The translations under genes were made by a program, and so were the position numbers. This document shows positions 1 through 14,587 of a DNA stretch of 64,000 nucleotides, piece after piece. The notes under the pieces are model-generated. The model made no database searches, had not been told where the DNA came from, and saw nothing but the letters and a program-made list of their open reading frames with translations. This DNA is from Xestospongia bergquistia. Lineage: Eukaryota > Porifera > Demospongiae > Haplosclerida > Petrosiidae. The DNA lies in contig OZ014411.1 of assembly GCA_963965975.1 (NCBI GenBank), positions 2,501 to 66,500 of the forward strand. Reading direction: 5' to 3'. Position 1 is the stretch's first letter. Every line of letters starts with the position of its first letter.

Positions 1-177
1 AAAAAAGTTTGAATAATGGTGTTTTTTCCCCCATTCAAAGAAAAAAGGCCGTATGGCCCTGTTTCAAAAGGAAATTTTTATGGTTTCACAATAAGCCCCA
101 CCTACCAGGGTGTTCATAACAACCAATAAAATTTTCCAGGGTTACTTCGATTACTTATTATTTAATATTATTTTAAA

Positions 178-1370
178 GGGCCATATGGCCCTATAGAATT
201 TTCCAACTTTCATTACACATGTACACACAATTGGTTCAGGGATTCCAATGATGTATGAACAATTTTCCAGGGTCAACTCATTACTGAAATATTTGCCAAA
301 AACTGTAGGGCCATATGGCCCTATCAATGTTTTTATTTTTTATTGGAAGATTGTATTGTGCCTTGTTCTGTGGGTGGCATGATACATGAAATTTTTTCCA
401 GGGTCAACCCATTATTGAAATATATGCCAAAAACTGTAGGGCCATATGGCCCTATCAATGTTTTTATTTTTTATTGGAAGATTGTATTGTGCCTTGTTCT
501 GTGGGTGGCATGATACATGAAATTTTTTCCAGGGTCAACCCATTATTGAAATATATGCCAAAAACATTAGGGCCATATGGCCCTATCAATGTTTTTATTT
601 TTTATTGGAAGATTGTATTGTGCCTTGTTCTGTGGGTGGCATGATACATGAAATTTTTTCCAGGGTCAACCCATTATTGAAATATATGCCAAAAACATTA
701 GGGCCATATGGCCCTATCAATTTTTTTATTTTTTATTGCAACATTATATTGTGCCTTGATGTAGAGGTGGCATGATACATGAAATTTTTTCCAGGGTCAA
801 CCCGTTATTGAAATATATGCCAAAAACTGTAGGGCCATATGGCCCTATAAATTTTTTTATTTTTTATTGCAACATTGCATTGTGCCTTGATGTAGAGGTG
901 GCATGATAAGTGAAATTTTTTCCAGAGTCAATCCGTTATTGAAATATTTGCCAAAAACTGTAGGGCCATATGGCCCTGCATAATTTTTTAATTGTTATTG
1001 CAAGATTGTTTTGTGCATTTTTGTAGGAGTGGCGTGATACATAAAATTTTTTCCAGGCTCAATCCGTTATTGAGATATTTACCAAAAACTGTAGGGCCAT
1101 ATGGCCCTATCAATGTTTTCACTTTTTATTGCAATATTGTATTGTGCCTTGTTGTAGGGGTGGCATGATACATGAAATTTTTTCCAGGGTCAACCCGTTA
1201 TTGAGATATTTACCAAAAACTGTAGGGCCATATGGCCCTATGAATTTTTTTAATTTTTATTGCAACATTGTATTGTGCGTTGTTTTAGGGGTAGTATGAT
1301 ACATGAAATTTTTTCCAGGGTCAACCCATTATTATGATATTTATCAAAAAATTTAGTATATGGCCTTATA
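178..1370 (+). repeat. 131-bp palindrome minisatellite, D unit 1
   Basis: About ten copies of the palindrome GGGCCATATGGCCC recur. Copies with CCATATGG at 311, 442, 573, 704, 835, 966, 1097 and 1228 are exactly 131 bp apart; the first (181) is 130 bp from the next and the last (about 1359) is decayed. Between palindromes lie a T-rich stretch, TGATACATGAAATTT and TTCCAGGGTCAACCC. The same array recurs in the other units at about 4079-5271, 7980-9172, 11881-13073 and 15780-16972. It occupies the place of the 131-bp array of element B and the 142-bp array of element A, so it is probably the left subterminal region of the element. Confidence 0.9.
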
Positions 1371-1470
1371 TGGCCCTATCAAAAATGAAAATAATTATAT
1401 ATGTAAATCGATGTGCAGCACATGTGCAACATAATGAACTGATTTATCCTAACCAGGGTAATTTTCAGAA

Positions 1471-1510
1471 AAGGGGCCATAAGGGCCACATGTATGGCCC
1501 TCTGGCCCTC
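1471..1510 (+). repeat. Inner-edge palindrome cluster of the D left end
   Basis: A dense group of GGGCCATAAGGGCC and ATGGCCCTCTGGCCC closes the left array on its inner side. Elements A (22790-23085) and B (31940-31975) have an equivalent cluster in the same relative place. It recurs every 3901 bp. Confidence 0.65.
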
Positions 1511-1554
1511 TTCAGAAAATTTTTGCAAAATACTTCATTCATTGAACTTATCTT

Positions 1555-2640
1555 GTTGACAACAAAATTATTAATCCTACTTCTTTTCTTAATCAAATTT
1601 TTTGACATATTTAATTTAGCATATATTCTGACATCTATGGTAATAATCTAATATGTTAAGTGTATTCAAACATTATTTACAAATAAATAGGTGTGGTGAT
1701 AAAAAAATTGTTGAGAAAAACATGATTAATGGCCAATTGAGTTAGTTAAAAAGTGATTAATACTGGAAAGATATTTTTACATAACTTAGTAACATCTATG
1801 TTGTATTTGGATTATTGCTTGATTTTAGGCAGTTAAACAATTAGTGTTACATGTAGTACCACTCATATAGTTTATTAACTACCTTTACCAATATATTGAG
1901 TCAACTATATAATAATTTAAATGTATTTTTTATCACTTAAAATCATATAGCATGTTTTCAGCTAGCATGTTGACAACAAAATTATTAATCCTACTTCTTT
2001 TCTTAATCAAGTTTTTCGATATATTTAATTTAGCATATATTTGGACATCTATGGTAATAATCTAATATGTTAAGTGTATTCAAACATCATTTACAATTAA
2101 ATAGGTGTGGTGATAAAAGAATTGTTGAGAAAAAAACACTTATCCCTTAATTTATACCATATTAAATTGCTTTCAGCCATTTACATTTCGTTAGGTGTGG
2201 CCTATTGAGTTTGTTAAAAAGTGATTAATACTGTGAAGATATTTTTACATAACTTAGTAACATCTATGTTGTATTTGGATTGTTGCTTGATTTTAGGCAG
2301 TTAAACAATTAGTGTTACGTGTAGTACCACTCATATAGTTTATTAACTACCTTTACCAATATATTGAGTCAACTATATAATAATTTAAATGTATTTATTA
2401 TCACTTAAAATCATATAGCAAGTTTTCAGCCATTTTTATATGAATAAGTGTGGTCAACTGAATGAATTCAACGTATTTAGTTTTACCTAATTTAAAGTAG
2501 CATTTATGTTGTAGTTGGATGTTACTTCTGTTTGTCATTTTATCTGAATTGGGGTAGTTATTACATTTTAGGCAGTTTTTAAACAATTATTGCTTGTTAT
2601 CATATTGTTATGTTCTATGCGACCCATATAATGGATAATC
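1555..2640 (+). repeat. AT-rich spacer with diverged ~415-bp duplications
   Basis: The segment beginning GTTGACAACAAAATTATTAA at about 1555 recurs at about 1970, and shared sub-blocks (AGGTGTGGTGATAAAA, ACTATATAATAATTTAAATG) recur again to about 2640. No convincing coding sequence was seen in either strand. The spacer lies between the left array and the last-exon relic, where A and B keep their gene. The same block occurs in all five units, and a diverged fragment of it is found inverted at 41745-41875. Confidence 0.7.
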
Positions 2641-2698
2641 TCTTTTTACCTATGTATTGAGTCAAATATGGCAATAATTCAATAATTTAAGTGTATTT

Positions 2699-2884
2699 CG
2701 CCGAAGACGACACCAGGAAAATCTTCAACTTCAAAAATTACATGCAAAAATCAGAAACCTAGCCACCATGGGTATCTGCAGGCAATTTCTTGGGAGTAAC
2801 CAATTGTCATCAACAAGGACTCCCAAACAAATACAGGACAAGGTGTATAACCTACAAAAAAAATTAAAATACCTTAACATTTAG
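2699..2884 (+). pseudogene. Last-exon relic of the SET-recombinase gene (D unit 1)
   Basis: An open frame of 61 codons ends in TAG at 2882-2884. Its second half contains CRQFL, then about 15 residues, then TPKQIQDKVYNL. This is the signature of the C-terminal domain of genes A, B and C in this window (for example CRAFL followed by SPKQIQDKVANII in C). No SET, zinc-finger or recombinase exon lies upstream in the unit, so this is the surviving 3' end of a deleted gene. It also shows which strand and end of the unit is the element's right side. Chance resemblance is unlikely because motif order, spacing and position next to the right end all agree. Confidence 0.75.
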
Positions 2885-3289
2885 TCATCATCAATAACTA
2901 TATAATAAACAGTAGTCATTTATCCAAATACTATAATCATTAATTGTATTTTACACTGTCATCACATCAAGCCAACAAATATATTAAAAATTACAGTTTT
3001 AACATCTACCCAAACTAAAAAGAAACAATAAACAAAACTATAAATTCTGGGGCCCCGTATTGTAAAAATTGATCAAAGGCTGTAAAAATGGATAAAACAA
3101 AGAAGACCACATTTTAAAAAAATTAGATTGATATCTTGACATAAAGCAAATCATGGGTAAAAGAGAGTACTTGGGAAGAAAGACAATATTTTAATTGCAA
3201 GTCACAAAAACAGTGAGAAAGGGAAACATTAAGGCTACATTTTTCAAAATAGGCAACAGGCAATAAAGACAAGGGGAGGGAGGACCATG

Positions 3290-3680
3290 TCGAGGCCACA
3301 TTATTTAAAAAGCTGGCCTAGGGCCATAAGGGCCAAAAAGGCCATAAACATTTCCCATTAAGGCTACATTTTTCTAAATAGGCAACAGGTAATAAAGACA
3401 AAGGGAGGGAGGACCATGTCGAGGCCACATTTTTTAAAAAGCTGGCCTAGGGCCTTAAGGGCCAAAAAGGCCACAAACTTTTCCCATTAAGGCTACATTT
3501 TTCTAAATAGAAAACAGACTATAAAGACAAGAAGAGGGAGGGCCATATCGAGGCCACATCTTTCAAAAAGCTGGCCCCGGGCCATAAGGGCCATAAAGGC
3601 CATAAAATTTTGCCTCGGGACGTAAATATGGCCCTAAAACACCCAAAAGGCCATAAAAAAGGCCATACCCAAAGGGCTAT
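3290..3680 (+). repeat. Right subterminal motif cluster of D (unit 1)
   Basis: Three diverged ~120-bp direct repeats (starting TTAAGGCTACATTTTTC) are followed by a run of GGCCATAA, GGCCATAAA and GGGCCATAAGGGCC motifs. The cluster ends in CCCAAAGGGCT at 3680. In units 1-4 the next bases are ATATCCCTG, the start of the following unit. The motif core GGCCATA is the same as in the D left palindromes. Confidence 0.75.
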
Positions 3681-6599
3681 ATCCCTGTGACTACCAATTT
3701 GAGGTTTTTCCAGGGCTGACTGGATATGCACAGGAAATGAGCTCAGGATCATTTTTGTTTTTATTTTTTTTCAAAGTTTGAGAGGCTGTAACTTGCTTTT
3801 GAAAAGAGCCACACCCACTTTTTTTTTTCAAAATGTAGCCCCATCCTTTTTCTACCTAACCCCATTGTGACGTCTCAAAACCCCAGCTTCGTTTTATGAG
3901 AAAAAAAGTTTGAATAATGGTGTTTTTTCCCCCATTCAAAGAAAAAAGGCCGTATGGCCCTGTTTCAAAAGGAAATTTTTATGGTTTCACAATAAGCCCC
4001 ACCTACCAGGGTGTTCATAACAACCAATAAAATTTTCCAGGGTTACTTCGATTACTTATTATTTAATATTATTTTAAAGGGCCATATGGCCCTATAGAAT
4101 TTTCCAACTTTCATTACACATGTACACACAATTGGTTCAGGGATTCCAATGATGTATGAACAATTTTCCAGGGTCAACTCATTACTGAAATATTTGCCAA
4201 AAACTGTAGGGCCATATGGCCCTATCAATGTTTTTATTTTTTATTGGAAGATTGTATTGTGCCTTGTTCTGTGGGTGGCATGATACATGAAATTTTTTCC
4301 AGGGTCAACCCATTATTGAAATATATGCCAAAAACTGTAGGGCCATATGGCCCTATCAATGTTTTTATTTTTTATTGGAAGATTGTATTGTGCCTTGTTC
4401 TGTGGGTGGCATGATACATGAAATTTTTTCCAGGGTCAACCCATTATTGAAATATATGCCAAAAACATTAGGGCCATATGGCCCTATCAATGTTTTTATT
4501 TTTTATTGGAAGATTGTATTGTGCCTTGTTCTGTGGGTGGCATGATACATGAAATTTTTTCCAGGGTCAACCCATTATTGAAATATATGCCAAAAACATT
4601 AGGGCCATATGGCCCTATCAATTTTTTTATTTTTTATTGCAACATTATATTGTGCCTTGATGTAGAGGTGGCATGATACATGAAATTTTTTCCAGGGTCA
4701 ACCCGTTATTGAAATATATGCCAAAAACTGTAGGGCCATATGGCCCTATAAATTTTTTTATTTTTTATTGCAACATTGCATTGTGCCTTGATGTAGAGGT
4801 GGCATGATAAGTGAAATTTTTTCCAGAGTCAATCCGTTATTGAAATATTTGCCAAAAACTGTAGGGCCATATGGCCCTGCATAATTTTTTAATTGTTATT
4901 GCAAGATTGTTTTGTGCATTTTTGTAGGAGTGGCGTGATACATAAAATTTTTTCCAGGCTCAATCCGTTATTGAGATATTTACCAAAAACTGTAGGGCCA
5001 TATGGCCCTATCAATGTTTTCACTTTTTATTGCAATATTGTATTGTGCCTTGTTGTAGGGGTGGCATGATACATGAAATTTTTTCCAGGGTCAACCCGTT
5101 ATTGAGATATTTACCAAAAACTGTAGGGCCATATGGCCCTATGAATTTTTTTAATTTTTATTGCAACATTGTATTGTGCGTTGTTTTAGGGGTAGTATGA
5201 TACATGAAATTTTTTCCAGGGTCAACCCATTATTATGATATTTATCAAAAAATTTAGTATATGGCCTTATATGGCCCTATCAAAAATGAAAATAATTATA
5301 TATGTAAATCGATGTGCAGCACATGTGCAACATAATGAACTGATTTATCCTAACCAGGGTAATTTTCAGAAAAGGGGCCATAAGGGCCACATGTATGGCC
5401 CTCTGGCCCTCTTCAGAAAATTTTTGCAAAATACTTCATTCATTGAACTTATCTTGTTGACAACAAAATTATTAATCCTACTTCTTTTCTTAATCAAATT
5501 TTTTGACATATTTAATTTAGCATATATTCTGACATCTATGGTAATAATCTAATATGTTAAGTGTATTCAAACATTATTTACAAATAAATAGGTGTGGTGA
5601 TAAAAAAATTGTTGAGAAAAACATGATTAATGGCCAATTGAGTTAGTTAAAAAGTGATTAATACTGGAAAGATATTTTTACATAACTTAGTAACATCTAT
5701 GTTGTATTTGGATTATTGCTTGATTTTAGGCAGTTAAACAATTAGTGTTACATGTAGTACCACTCATATAGTTTATTAACTACCTTTACCAATATATTGA
5801 GTCAACTATATAATAATTTAAATGTATTTTTTATCACTTAAAATCATATAGCATGTTTTCAGCTAGCATGTTGACAACAAAATTATTAATCCTACTTCTT
5901 TTCTTAATCAAGTTTTTCGATATATTTAATTTAGCATATATTTGGACATCTATGGTAATAATCTAATATGTTAAGTGTATTCAAACATCATTTACAATTA
6001 AATAGGTGTGGTGATAAAAGAATTGTTGAGAAAAAAACACTTATCCCTTAATTTATACCATATTAAATTGCTTTCAGCCATTTACATTTCGTTAGGTGTG
6101 GCCTATTGAGTTTGTTAAAAAGTGATTAATACTGTGAAGATATTTTTACATAACTTAGTAACATCTATGTTGTATTTGGATTGTTGCTTGATTTTAGGCA
6201 GTTAAACAATTAGTGTTACGTGTAGTACCACTCATATAGTTTATTAACTACCTTTACCAATATATTGAGTCAACTATATAATAATTTAAATGTATTTATT
6301 ATCACTTAAAATCATATAGCAAGTTTTCAGCCATTTTTATATGAATAAGTGTGGTCAACTGAATGAATTCAACGTATTTAGTTTTACCTAATTTAAAGTA
6401 GCATTTATGTTGTAGTTGGATGTTACTTCTGTTTGTCATTTTATCTGAATTGGGGTAGTTATTACATTTTAGGCAGTTTTTAAACAATTATTGCTTGTTA
6501 TCATATTGTTATGTTCTATGCGACCCATATAATGGATAATCTCTTTTTACCTATGTATTGAGTCAAATATGGCAATAATTCAATAATTTAAGTGTATTT

Positions 6600-6785
6600 C
6601 GCCGAAGACGACACCAGGAAAATCTTCAACTTCAAAAATTACATGCAAAAATCAGAAACCTAGCCACCATGGGTATCTGCAGGCAATTTCTTGGGAGTAA
6701 CCAATTGTCATCAACAAGGACTCCCAAACAAATACAGGACAAGGTGTATAACCTACAAAAAAAATTAAAATACCTTAACATTTAG
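6600..6785 (+). pseudogene. Last-exon relic, D unit 2
   Basis: Copy of the relic described at 2699-2884, displaced by 3901 bp and apparently identical. Confidence 0.75.
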
Positions 6786-9700
6786 TCATCATCAATAACT
6801 ATATAATAAACAGTAGTCATTTATCCAAATACTATAATCATTAATTGTATTTTACACTGTCATCACATCAAGCCAACAAATATATTAAAAATTACAGTTT
6901 TAACATCTACCCAAACTAAAAAGAAACAATAAACAAAACTATAAATTCTGGGGCCCCGTATTGTAAAAATTGATCAAAGGCTGTAAAAATGGATAAAACA
7001 AAGAAGACCACATTTTAAAAAAATTAGATTGATATCTTGACATAAAGCAAATCATGGGTAAAAGAGAGTACTTGGGAAGAAAGACAATATTTTAATTGCA
7101 AGTCACAAAAACAGTGAGAAAGGGAAACATTAAGGCTACATTTTTCAAAATAGGCAACAGGCAATAAAGACAAGGGGAGGGAGGACCATGTCGAGGCCAC
7201 ATTATTTAAAAAGCTGGCCTAGGGCCATAAGGGCCAAAAAGGCCATAAACATTTCCCATTAAGGCTACATTTTTCTAAATAGGCAACAGGTAATAAAGAC
7301 AAAGGGAGGGAGGACCATGTCGAGGCCACATTTTTTAAAAAGCTGGCCTAGGGCCTTAAGGGCCAAAAAGGCCACAAACTTTTCCCATTAAGGCTACATT
7401 TTTCTAAATAGAAAACAGACTATAAAGACAAGAAGAGGGAGGGCCATATCGAGGCCACATCTTTCAAAAAGCTGGCCCCGGGCCATAAGGGCCATAAAGG
7501 CCATAAAATTTTGCCTCGGGACGTAAATATGGCCCTAAAACACCCAAAAGGCCATAAAAAAGGCCATACCCAAAGGGCTATATCCCTGTGACTACCAATT
7601 TGAGGTTTTTCCAGGGCTGACTGGATATGCACAGGAAATGAGCTCAGGATCATTTTTGTTTTTATTTTTTTTCAAAGTTTGAGAGGCTGTAACTTGCTTT
7701 TGAAAAGAGCCACACCCACTTTTTTTTTTCAAAATGTAGCCCCATCCTTTTTCTACCTAACCCCATTGTGACGTCTCAAAACCCCAGCTTCGTTTTATGA
7801 GAAAAAAAGTTTGAATAATGGTGTTTTTTCCCCCATTCAAAGAAAAAAGGCCGTATGGCCCTGTTTCAAAAGGAAATTTTTATGGTTTCACAATAAGCCC
7901 CACCTACCAGGGTGTTCATAACAACCAATAAAATTTTCCAGGGTTACTTCGATTACTTATTATTTAATATTATTTTAAAGGGCCATATGGCCCTATAGAA
8001 TTTTCCAACTTTCATTACACATGTACACACAATTGGTTCAGGGATTCCAATGATGTATGAACAATTTTCCAGGGTCAACTCATTACTGAAATATTTGCCA
8101 AAAACTGTAGGGCCATATGGCCCTATCAATGTTTTTATTTTTTATTGGAAGATTGTATTGTGCCTTGTTCTGTGGGTGGCATGATACATGAAATTTTTTC
8201 CAGGGTCAACCCATTATTGAAATATATGCCAAAAACTGTAGGGCCATATGGCCCTATCAATGTTTTTATTTTTTATTGGAAGATTGTATTGTGCCTTGTT
8301 CTGTGGGTGGCATGATACATGAAATTTTTTCCAGGGTCAACCCATTATTGAAATATATGCCAAAAACATTAGGGCCATATGGCCCTATCAATGTTTTTAT
8401 TTTTTATTGGAAGATTGTATTGTGCCTTGTTCTGTGGGTGGCATGATACATGAAATTTTTTCCAGGGTCAACCCATTATTGAAATATATGCCAAAAACAT
8501 TAGGGCCATATGGCCCTATCAATTTTTTTATTTTTTATTGCAACATTATATTGTGCCTTGATGTAGAGGTGGCATGATACATGAAATTTTTTCCAGGGTC
8601 AACCCGTTATTGAAATATATGCCAAAAACTGTAGGGCCATATGGCCCTATAAATTTTTTTATTTTTTATTGCAACATTGCATTGTGCCTTGATGTAGAGG
8701 TGGCATGATAAGTGAAATTTTTTCCAGAGTCAATCCGTTATTGAAATATTTGCCAAAAACTGTAGGGCCATATGGCCCTGCATAATTTTTTAATTGTTAT
8801 TGCAAGATTGTTTTGTGCATTTTTGTAGGAGTGGCGTGATACATAAAATTTTTTCCAGGCTCAATCCGTTATTGAGATATTTACCAAAAACTGTAGGGCC
8901 ATATGGCCCTATCAATGTTTTCACTTTTTATTGCAATATTGTATTGTGCCTTGTTGTAGGGGTGGCATGATACATGAAATTTTTTCCAGGGTCAACCCGT
9001 TATTGAGATATTTACCAAAAACTGTAGGGCCATATGGCCCTATGAATTTTTTTAATTTTTATTGCAACATTGTATTGTGCGTTGTTTTAGGGGTAGTATG
9101 ATACATGAAATTTTTTCCAGGGTCAACCCATTATTATGATATTTATCAAAAAATTTAGTATATGGCCTTATATGGCCCTATCAAAAATGAAAATAATTAT
9201 ATATGTAAATCGATGTGCAGCACATGTGCAACATAATGAACTGATTTATCCTAACCAGGGTAATTTTCAGAAAAGGGGCCATAAGGGCCACATGTATGGC
9301 CCTCTGGCCCTCTTCAGAAAATTTTTGCAAAATACTTCATTCATTGAACTTATCTTGTTGACAACAAAATTATTAATCCTACTTCTTTTCTTAATCAAAT
9401 TTTTTGACATATTTAATTTAGCATATATTCTGACATCTATGGTAATAATCTAATATGTTAAGTGTATTCAAACATTATTTACAAATAAATAGGTGTGGTG
9501 ATAAAAAAATTGTTGAGAAAAACATGATTAATGGCCAATTGAGTTAGTTAAAAAGTGATTAATACTGGAAAGATATTTTTACATAACTTAGTAACATCTA
9601 TGTTGTATTTGGATTATTGCTTGATTTTAGGCAGTTAAACAATTAGTGTTACATGTAGTACCACTCATATAGTTTATTAACTACCTTTACCAATATATTG

Positions 9701-10500
9701 AGTCAACTATATAATAATTTAAATGTATTTTTTATCACTTAAAATCATATAGCATGTTTTCAGCTAGCATGTTGACAACAAAATTATTAATCCTACTTCT
9801 TTTCTTAATCAAGTTTTTCGATATATTTAATTTAGCATATATTTGGACATCTATGGTAATAATCTAATATGTTAAGTGTATTCAAACATCATTTACAATT
9901 AAATAGGTGTGGTGATAAAAGAATTGTTGAGAAAAAAACACTTATCCCTTAATTTATACCATATTAAATTGCTTTCAGCCATTTACATTTCGTTAGGTGT
10001 GGCCTATTGAGTTTGTTAAAAAGTGATTAATACTGTGAAGATATTTTTACATAACTTAGTAACATCTATGTTGTATTTGGATTGTTGCTTGATTTTAGGC
10101 AGTTAAACAATTAGTGTTACGTGTAGTACCACTCATATAGTTTATTAACTACCTTTACCAATATATTGAGTCAACTATATAATAATTTAAATGTATTTAT
10201 TATCACTTAAAATCATATAGCAAGTTTTCAGCCATTTTTATATGAATAAGTGTGGTCAACTGAATGAATTCAACGTATTTAGTTTTACCTAATTTAAAGT
10301 AGCATTTATGTTGTAGTTGGATGTTACTTCTGTTTGTCATTTTATCTGAATTGGGGTAGTTATTACATTTTAGGCAGTTTTTAAACAATTATTGCTTGTT
10401 ATCATATTGTTATGTTCTATGCGACCCATATAATGGATAATCTCTTTTTACCTATGTATTGAGTCAAATATGGCAATAATTCAATAATTTAAGTGTATTT

Positions 10501-10686
10501 CGCCGAAGACGACACCAGGAAAATCTTCAACTTCAAAAATTACATGCAAAAATCAGAAACCTAGCCACCATGGGTATCTGCAGGCAATTTCTTGGGAGTA
10601 ACCAATTGTCATCAACAAGGACTCCCAAACAAATACAGGACAAGGTGTATAACCTACAAAAAAAATTAAAATACCTTAACATTTAG
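10501..10686 (+). pseudogene. Last-exon relic, D unit 3
   Basis: Third copy of the relic, again apparently identical. Confidence 0.75.
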
Positions 10687-13600
10687 TCATCATCAATAAC
10701 TATATAATAAACAGTAGTCATTTATCCAAATACTATAATCATTAATTGTATTTTACACTGTCATCACATCAAGCCAACAAATATATTAAAAATTACAGTT
10801 TTAACATCTACCCAAACTAAAAAGAAACAATAAACAAAACTATAAATTCTGGGGCCCCGTATTGTAAAAATTGATCAAAGGCTGTAAAAATGGATAAAAC
10901 AAAGAAGACCACATTTTAAAAAAATTAGATTGATATCTTGACATAAAGCAAATCATGGGTAAAAGAGAGTACTTGGGAAGAAAGACAATATTTTAATTGC
11001 AAGTCACAAAAACAGTGAGAAAGGGAAACATTAAGGCTACATTTTTCAAAATAGGCAACAGGCAATAAAGACAAGGGGAGGGAGGACCATGTCGAGGCCA
11101 CATTATTTAAAAAGCTGGCCTAGGGCCATAAGGGCCAAAAAGGCCATAAACATTTCCCATTAAGGCTACATTTTTCTAAATAGGCAACAGGTAATAAAGA
11201 CAAAGGGAGGGAGGACCATGTCGAGGCCACATTTTTTAAAAAGCTGGCCTAGGGCCTTAAGGGCCAAAAAGGCCACAAACTTTTCCCATTAAGGCTACAT
11301 TTTTCTAAATAGAAAACAGACTATAAAGACAAGAAGAGGGAGGGCCATATCGAGGCCACATCTTTCAAAAAGCTGGCCCCGGGCCATAAGGGCCATAAAG
11401 GCCATAAAATTTTGCCTCGGGACGTAAATATGGCCCTAAAACACCCAAAAGGCCATAAAAAAGGCCATACCCAAAGGGCTATATCCCTGTGACTACCAAT
11501 TTGAGGTTTTTCCAGGGCTGACTGGATATGCACAGGAAATGAGCTCAGGATCATTTTTGTTTTTATTTTTTTTCAAAGTTTGAGAGGCTGTAACTTGCTT
11601 TTGAAAAGAGCCACACCCACTTTTTTTTTTCAAAATGTAGCCCCATCCTTTTTCTACCTAACCCCATTGTGACGTCTCAAAACCCCAGCTTCGTTTTATG
11701 AGAAAAAAAGTTTGAATAATGGTGTTTTTTCCCCCATTCAAAGAAAAAAGGCCGTATGGCCCTGTTTCAAAAGGAAATTTTTATGGTTTCACAATAAGCC
11801 CCACCTACCAGGGTGTTCATAACAACCAATAAAATTTTCCAGGGTTACTTCGATTACTTATTATTTAATATTATTTTAAAGGGCCATATGGCCCTATAGA
11901 ATTTTCCAACTTTCATTACACATGTACACACAATTGGTTCAGGGATTCCAATGATGTATGAACAATTTTCCAGGGTCAACTCATTACTGAAATATTTGCC
12001 AAAAACTGTAGGGCCATATGGCCCTATCAATGTTTTTATTTTTTATTGGAAGATTGTATTGTGCCTTGTTCTGTGGGTGGCATGATACATGAAATTTTTT
12101 CCAGGGTCAACCCATTATTGAAATATATGCCAAAAACTGTAGGGCCATATGGCCCTATCAATGTTTTTATTTTTTATTGGAAGATTGTATTGTGCCTTGT
12201 TCTGTGGGTGGCATGATACATGAAATTTTTTCCAGGGTCAACCCATTATTGAAATATATGCCAAAAACATTAGGGCCATATGGCCCTATCAATGTTTTTA
12301 TTTTTTATTGGAAGATTGTATTGTGCCTTGTTCTGTGGGTGGCATGATACATGAAATTTTTTCCAGGGTCAACCCATTATTGAAATATATGCCAAAAACA
12401 TTAGGGCCATATGGCCCTATCAATTTTTTTATTTTTTATTGCAACATTATATTGTGCCTTGATGTAGAGGTGGCATGATACATGAAATTTTTTCCAGGGT
12501 CAACCCGTTATTGAAATATATGCCAAAAACTGTAGGGCCATATGGCCCTATAAATTTTTTTATTTTTTATTGCAACATTGCATTGTGCCTTGATGTAGAG
12601 GTGGCATGATAAGTGAAATTTTTTCCAGAGTCAATCCGTTATTGAAATATTTGCCAAAAACTGTAGGGCCATATGGCCCTGCATAATTTTTTAATTGTTA
12701 TTGCAAGATTGTTTTGTGCATTTTTGTAGGAGTGGCGTGATACATAAAATTTTTTCCAGGCTCAATCCGTTATTGAGATATTTACCAAAAACTGTAGGGC
12801 CATATGGCCCTATCAATGTTTTCACTTTTTATTGCAATATTGTATTGTGCCTTGTTGTAGGGGTGGCATGATACATGAAATTTTTTCCAGGGTCAACCCG
12901 TTATTGAGATATTTACCAAAAACTGTAGGGCCATATGGCCCTATGAATTTTTTTAATTTTTATTGCAACATTGTATTGTGCGTTGTTTTAGGGGTAGTAT
13001 GATACATGAAATTTTTTCCAGGGTCAACCCATTATTATGATATTTATCAAAAAATTTAGTATATGGCCTTATATGGCCCTATCAAAAATGAAAATAATTA
13101 TATATGTAAATCGATGTGCAGCACATGTGCAACATAATGAACTGATTTATCCTAACCAGGGTAATTTTCAGAAAAGGGGCCATAAGGGCCACATGTATGG
13201 CCCTCTGGCCCTCTTCAGAAAATTTTTGCAAAATACTTCATTCATTGAACTTATCTTGTTGACAACAAAATTATTAATCCTACTTCTTTTCTTAATCAAA
13301 TTTTTTGACATATTTAATTTAGCATATATTCTGACATCTATGGTAATAATCTAATATGTTAAGTGTATTCAAACATTATTTACAAATAAATAGGTGTGGT
13401 GATAAAAAAATTGTTGAGAAAAACATGATTAATGGCCAATTGAGTTAGTTAAAAAGTGATTAATACTGGAAAGATATTTTTACATAACTTAGTAACATCT
13501 ATGTTGTATTTGGATTATTGCTTGATTTTAGGCAGTTAAACAATTAGTGTTACATGTAGTACCACTCATATAGTTTATTAACTACCTTTACCAATATATT

Positions 13601-14401
13601 GAGTCAACTATATAATAATTTAAATGTATTTTTTATCACTTAAAATCATATAGCATGTTTTCAGCTAGCATGTTGACAACAAAATTATTAATCCTACTTC
13701 TTTTCTTAATCAAGTTTTTCGATATATTTAATTTAGCATATATTTGGACATCTATGGTAATAATCTAATATGTTAAGTGTATTCAAACATCATTTACAAT
13801 TAAATAGGTGTGGTGATAAAAGAATTGTTGAGAAAAAAACACTTATCCCTTAATTTATACCATATTAAATTGCTTTCAGCCATTTACATTTCGTTAGGTG
13901 TGGCCTATTGAGTTTGTTAAAAAGTGATTAATACTGTGAAGATATTTTTACATAACTTAGTAACATCTATGTTGTATTTGGATTGTTGCTTGATTTTAGG
14001 CAGTTAAACAATTAGTGTTACGTGTAGTACCACTCATATAGTTTATTAACTACCTTTACCAATATATTGAGTCAACTATATAATAATTTAAATGTATTTA
14101 TTATCACTTAAAATCATATAGCAAGTTTTCAGCCATTTTTATATGAATAAGTGTGGTCAACTGAATGAATTCAACGTATTTAGTTTTACCTAATTTAAAG
14201 TAGCATTTATGTTGTAGTTGGATGTTACTTCTGTTTGTCATTTTATCTGAATTGGGGTAGTTATTACATTTTAGGCAGTTTTTAAACAATTATTGCTTGT
14301 TATCATATTGTTATGTTCTATGCGACCCATATAATGGATAATCTCTTTTTACCTATGTATTGAGTCAAATATGGCAATAATTCAATAATTTAAGTGTATT
14401 T

Positions 14402-14587
14402 CGCCGAAGACGACACCAGGAAAATCTTCAACTTCAAAAATTACATGCAAAAATCAGAAACCTAGCCACCATGGGTATCTGCAGGCAATTTCTTGGGAGT
14501 AACCAATTGTCATCAACAAGGACTCCCAAACAAATACAGGACAAGGTGTATAACCTACAAAAAAAATTAAAATACCTTAACATTTAG
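14402..14587 (+). pseudogene. Last-exon relic, D unit 4
   Basis: Fourth copy of the relic; the frame and stop are the same. Confidence 0.75.

Noticed and set aside
1334..1651. 105-codon open frame repeated in every D unit (also 61- and 77-codon frames on the minus strand at 2401 and 3519)
   Set aside because: They run through palindromes, AT-rich spacer and GGCCATAA motif clusters. The 77-codon frame is simply the motif read backward (WPFLWPF). No domain or splice support.
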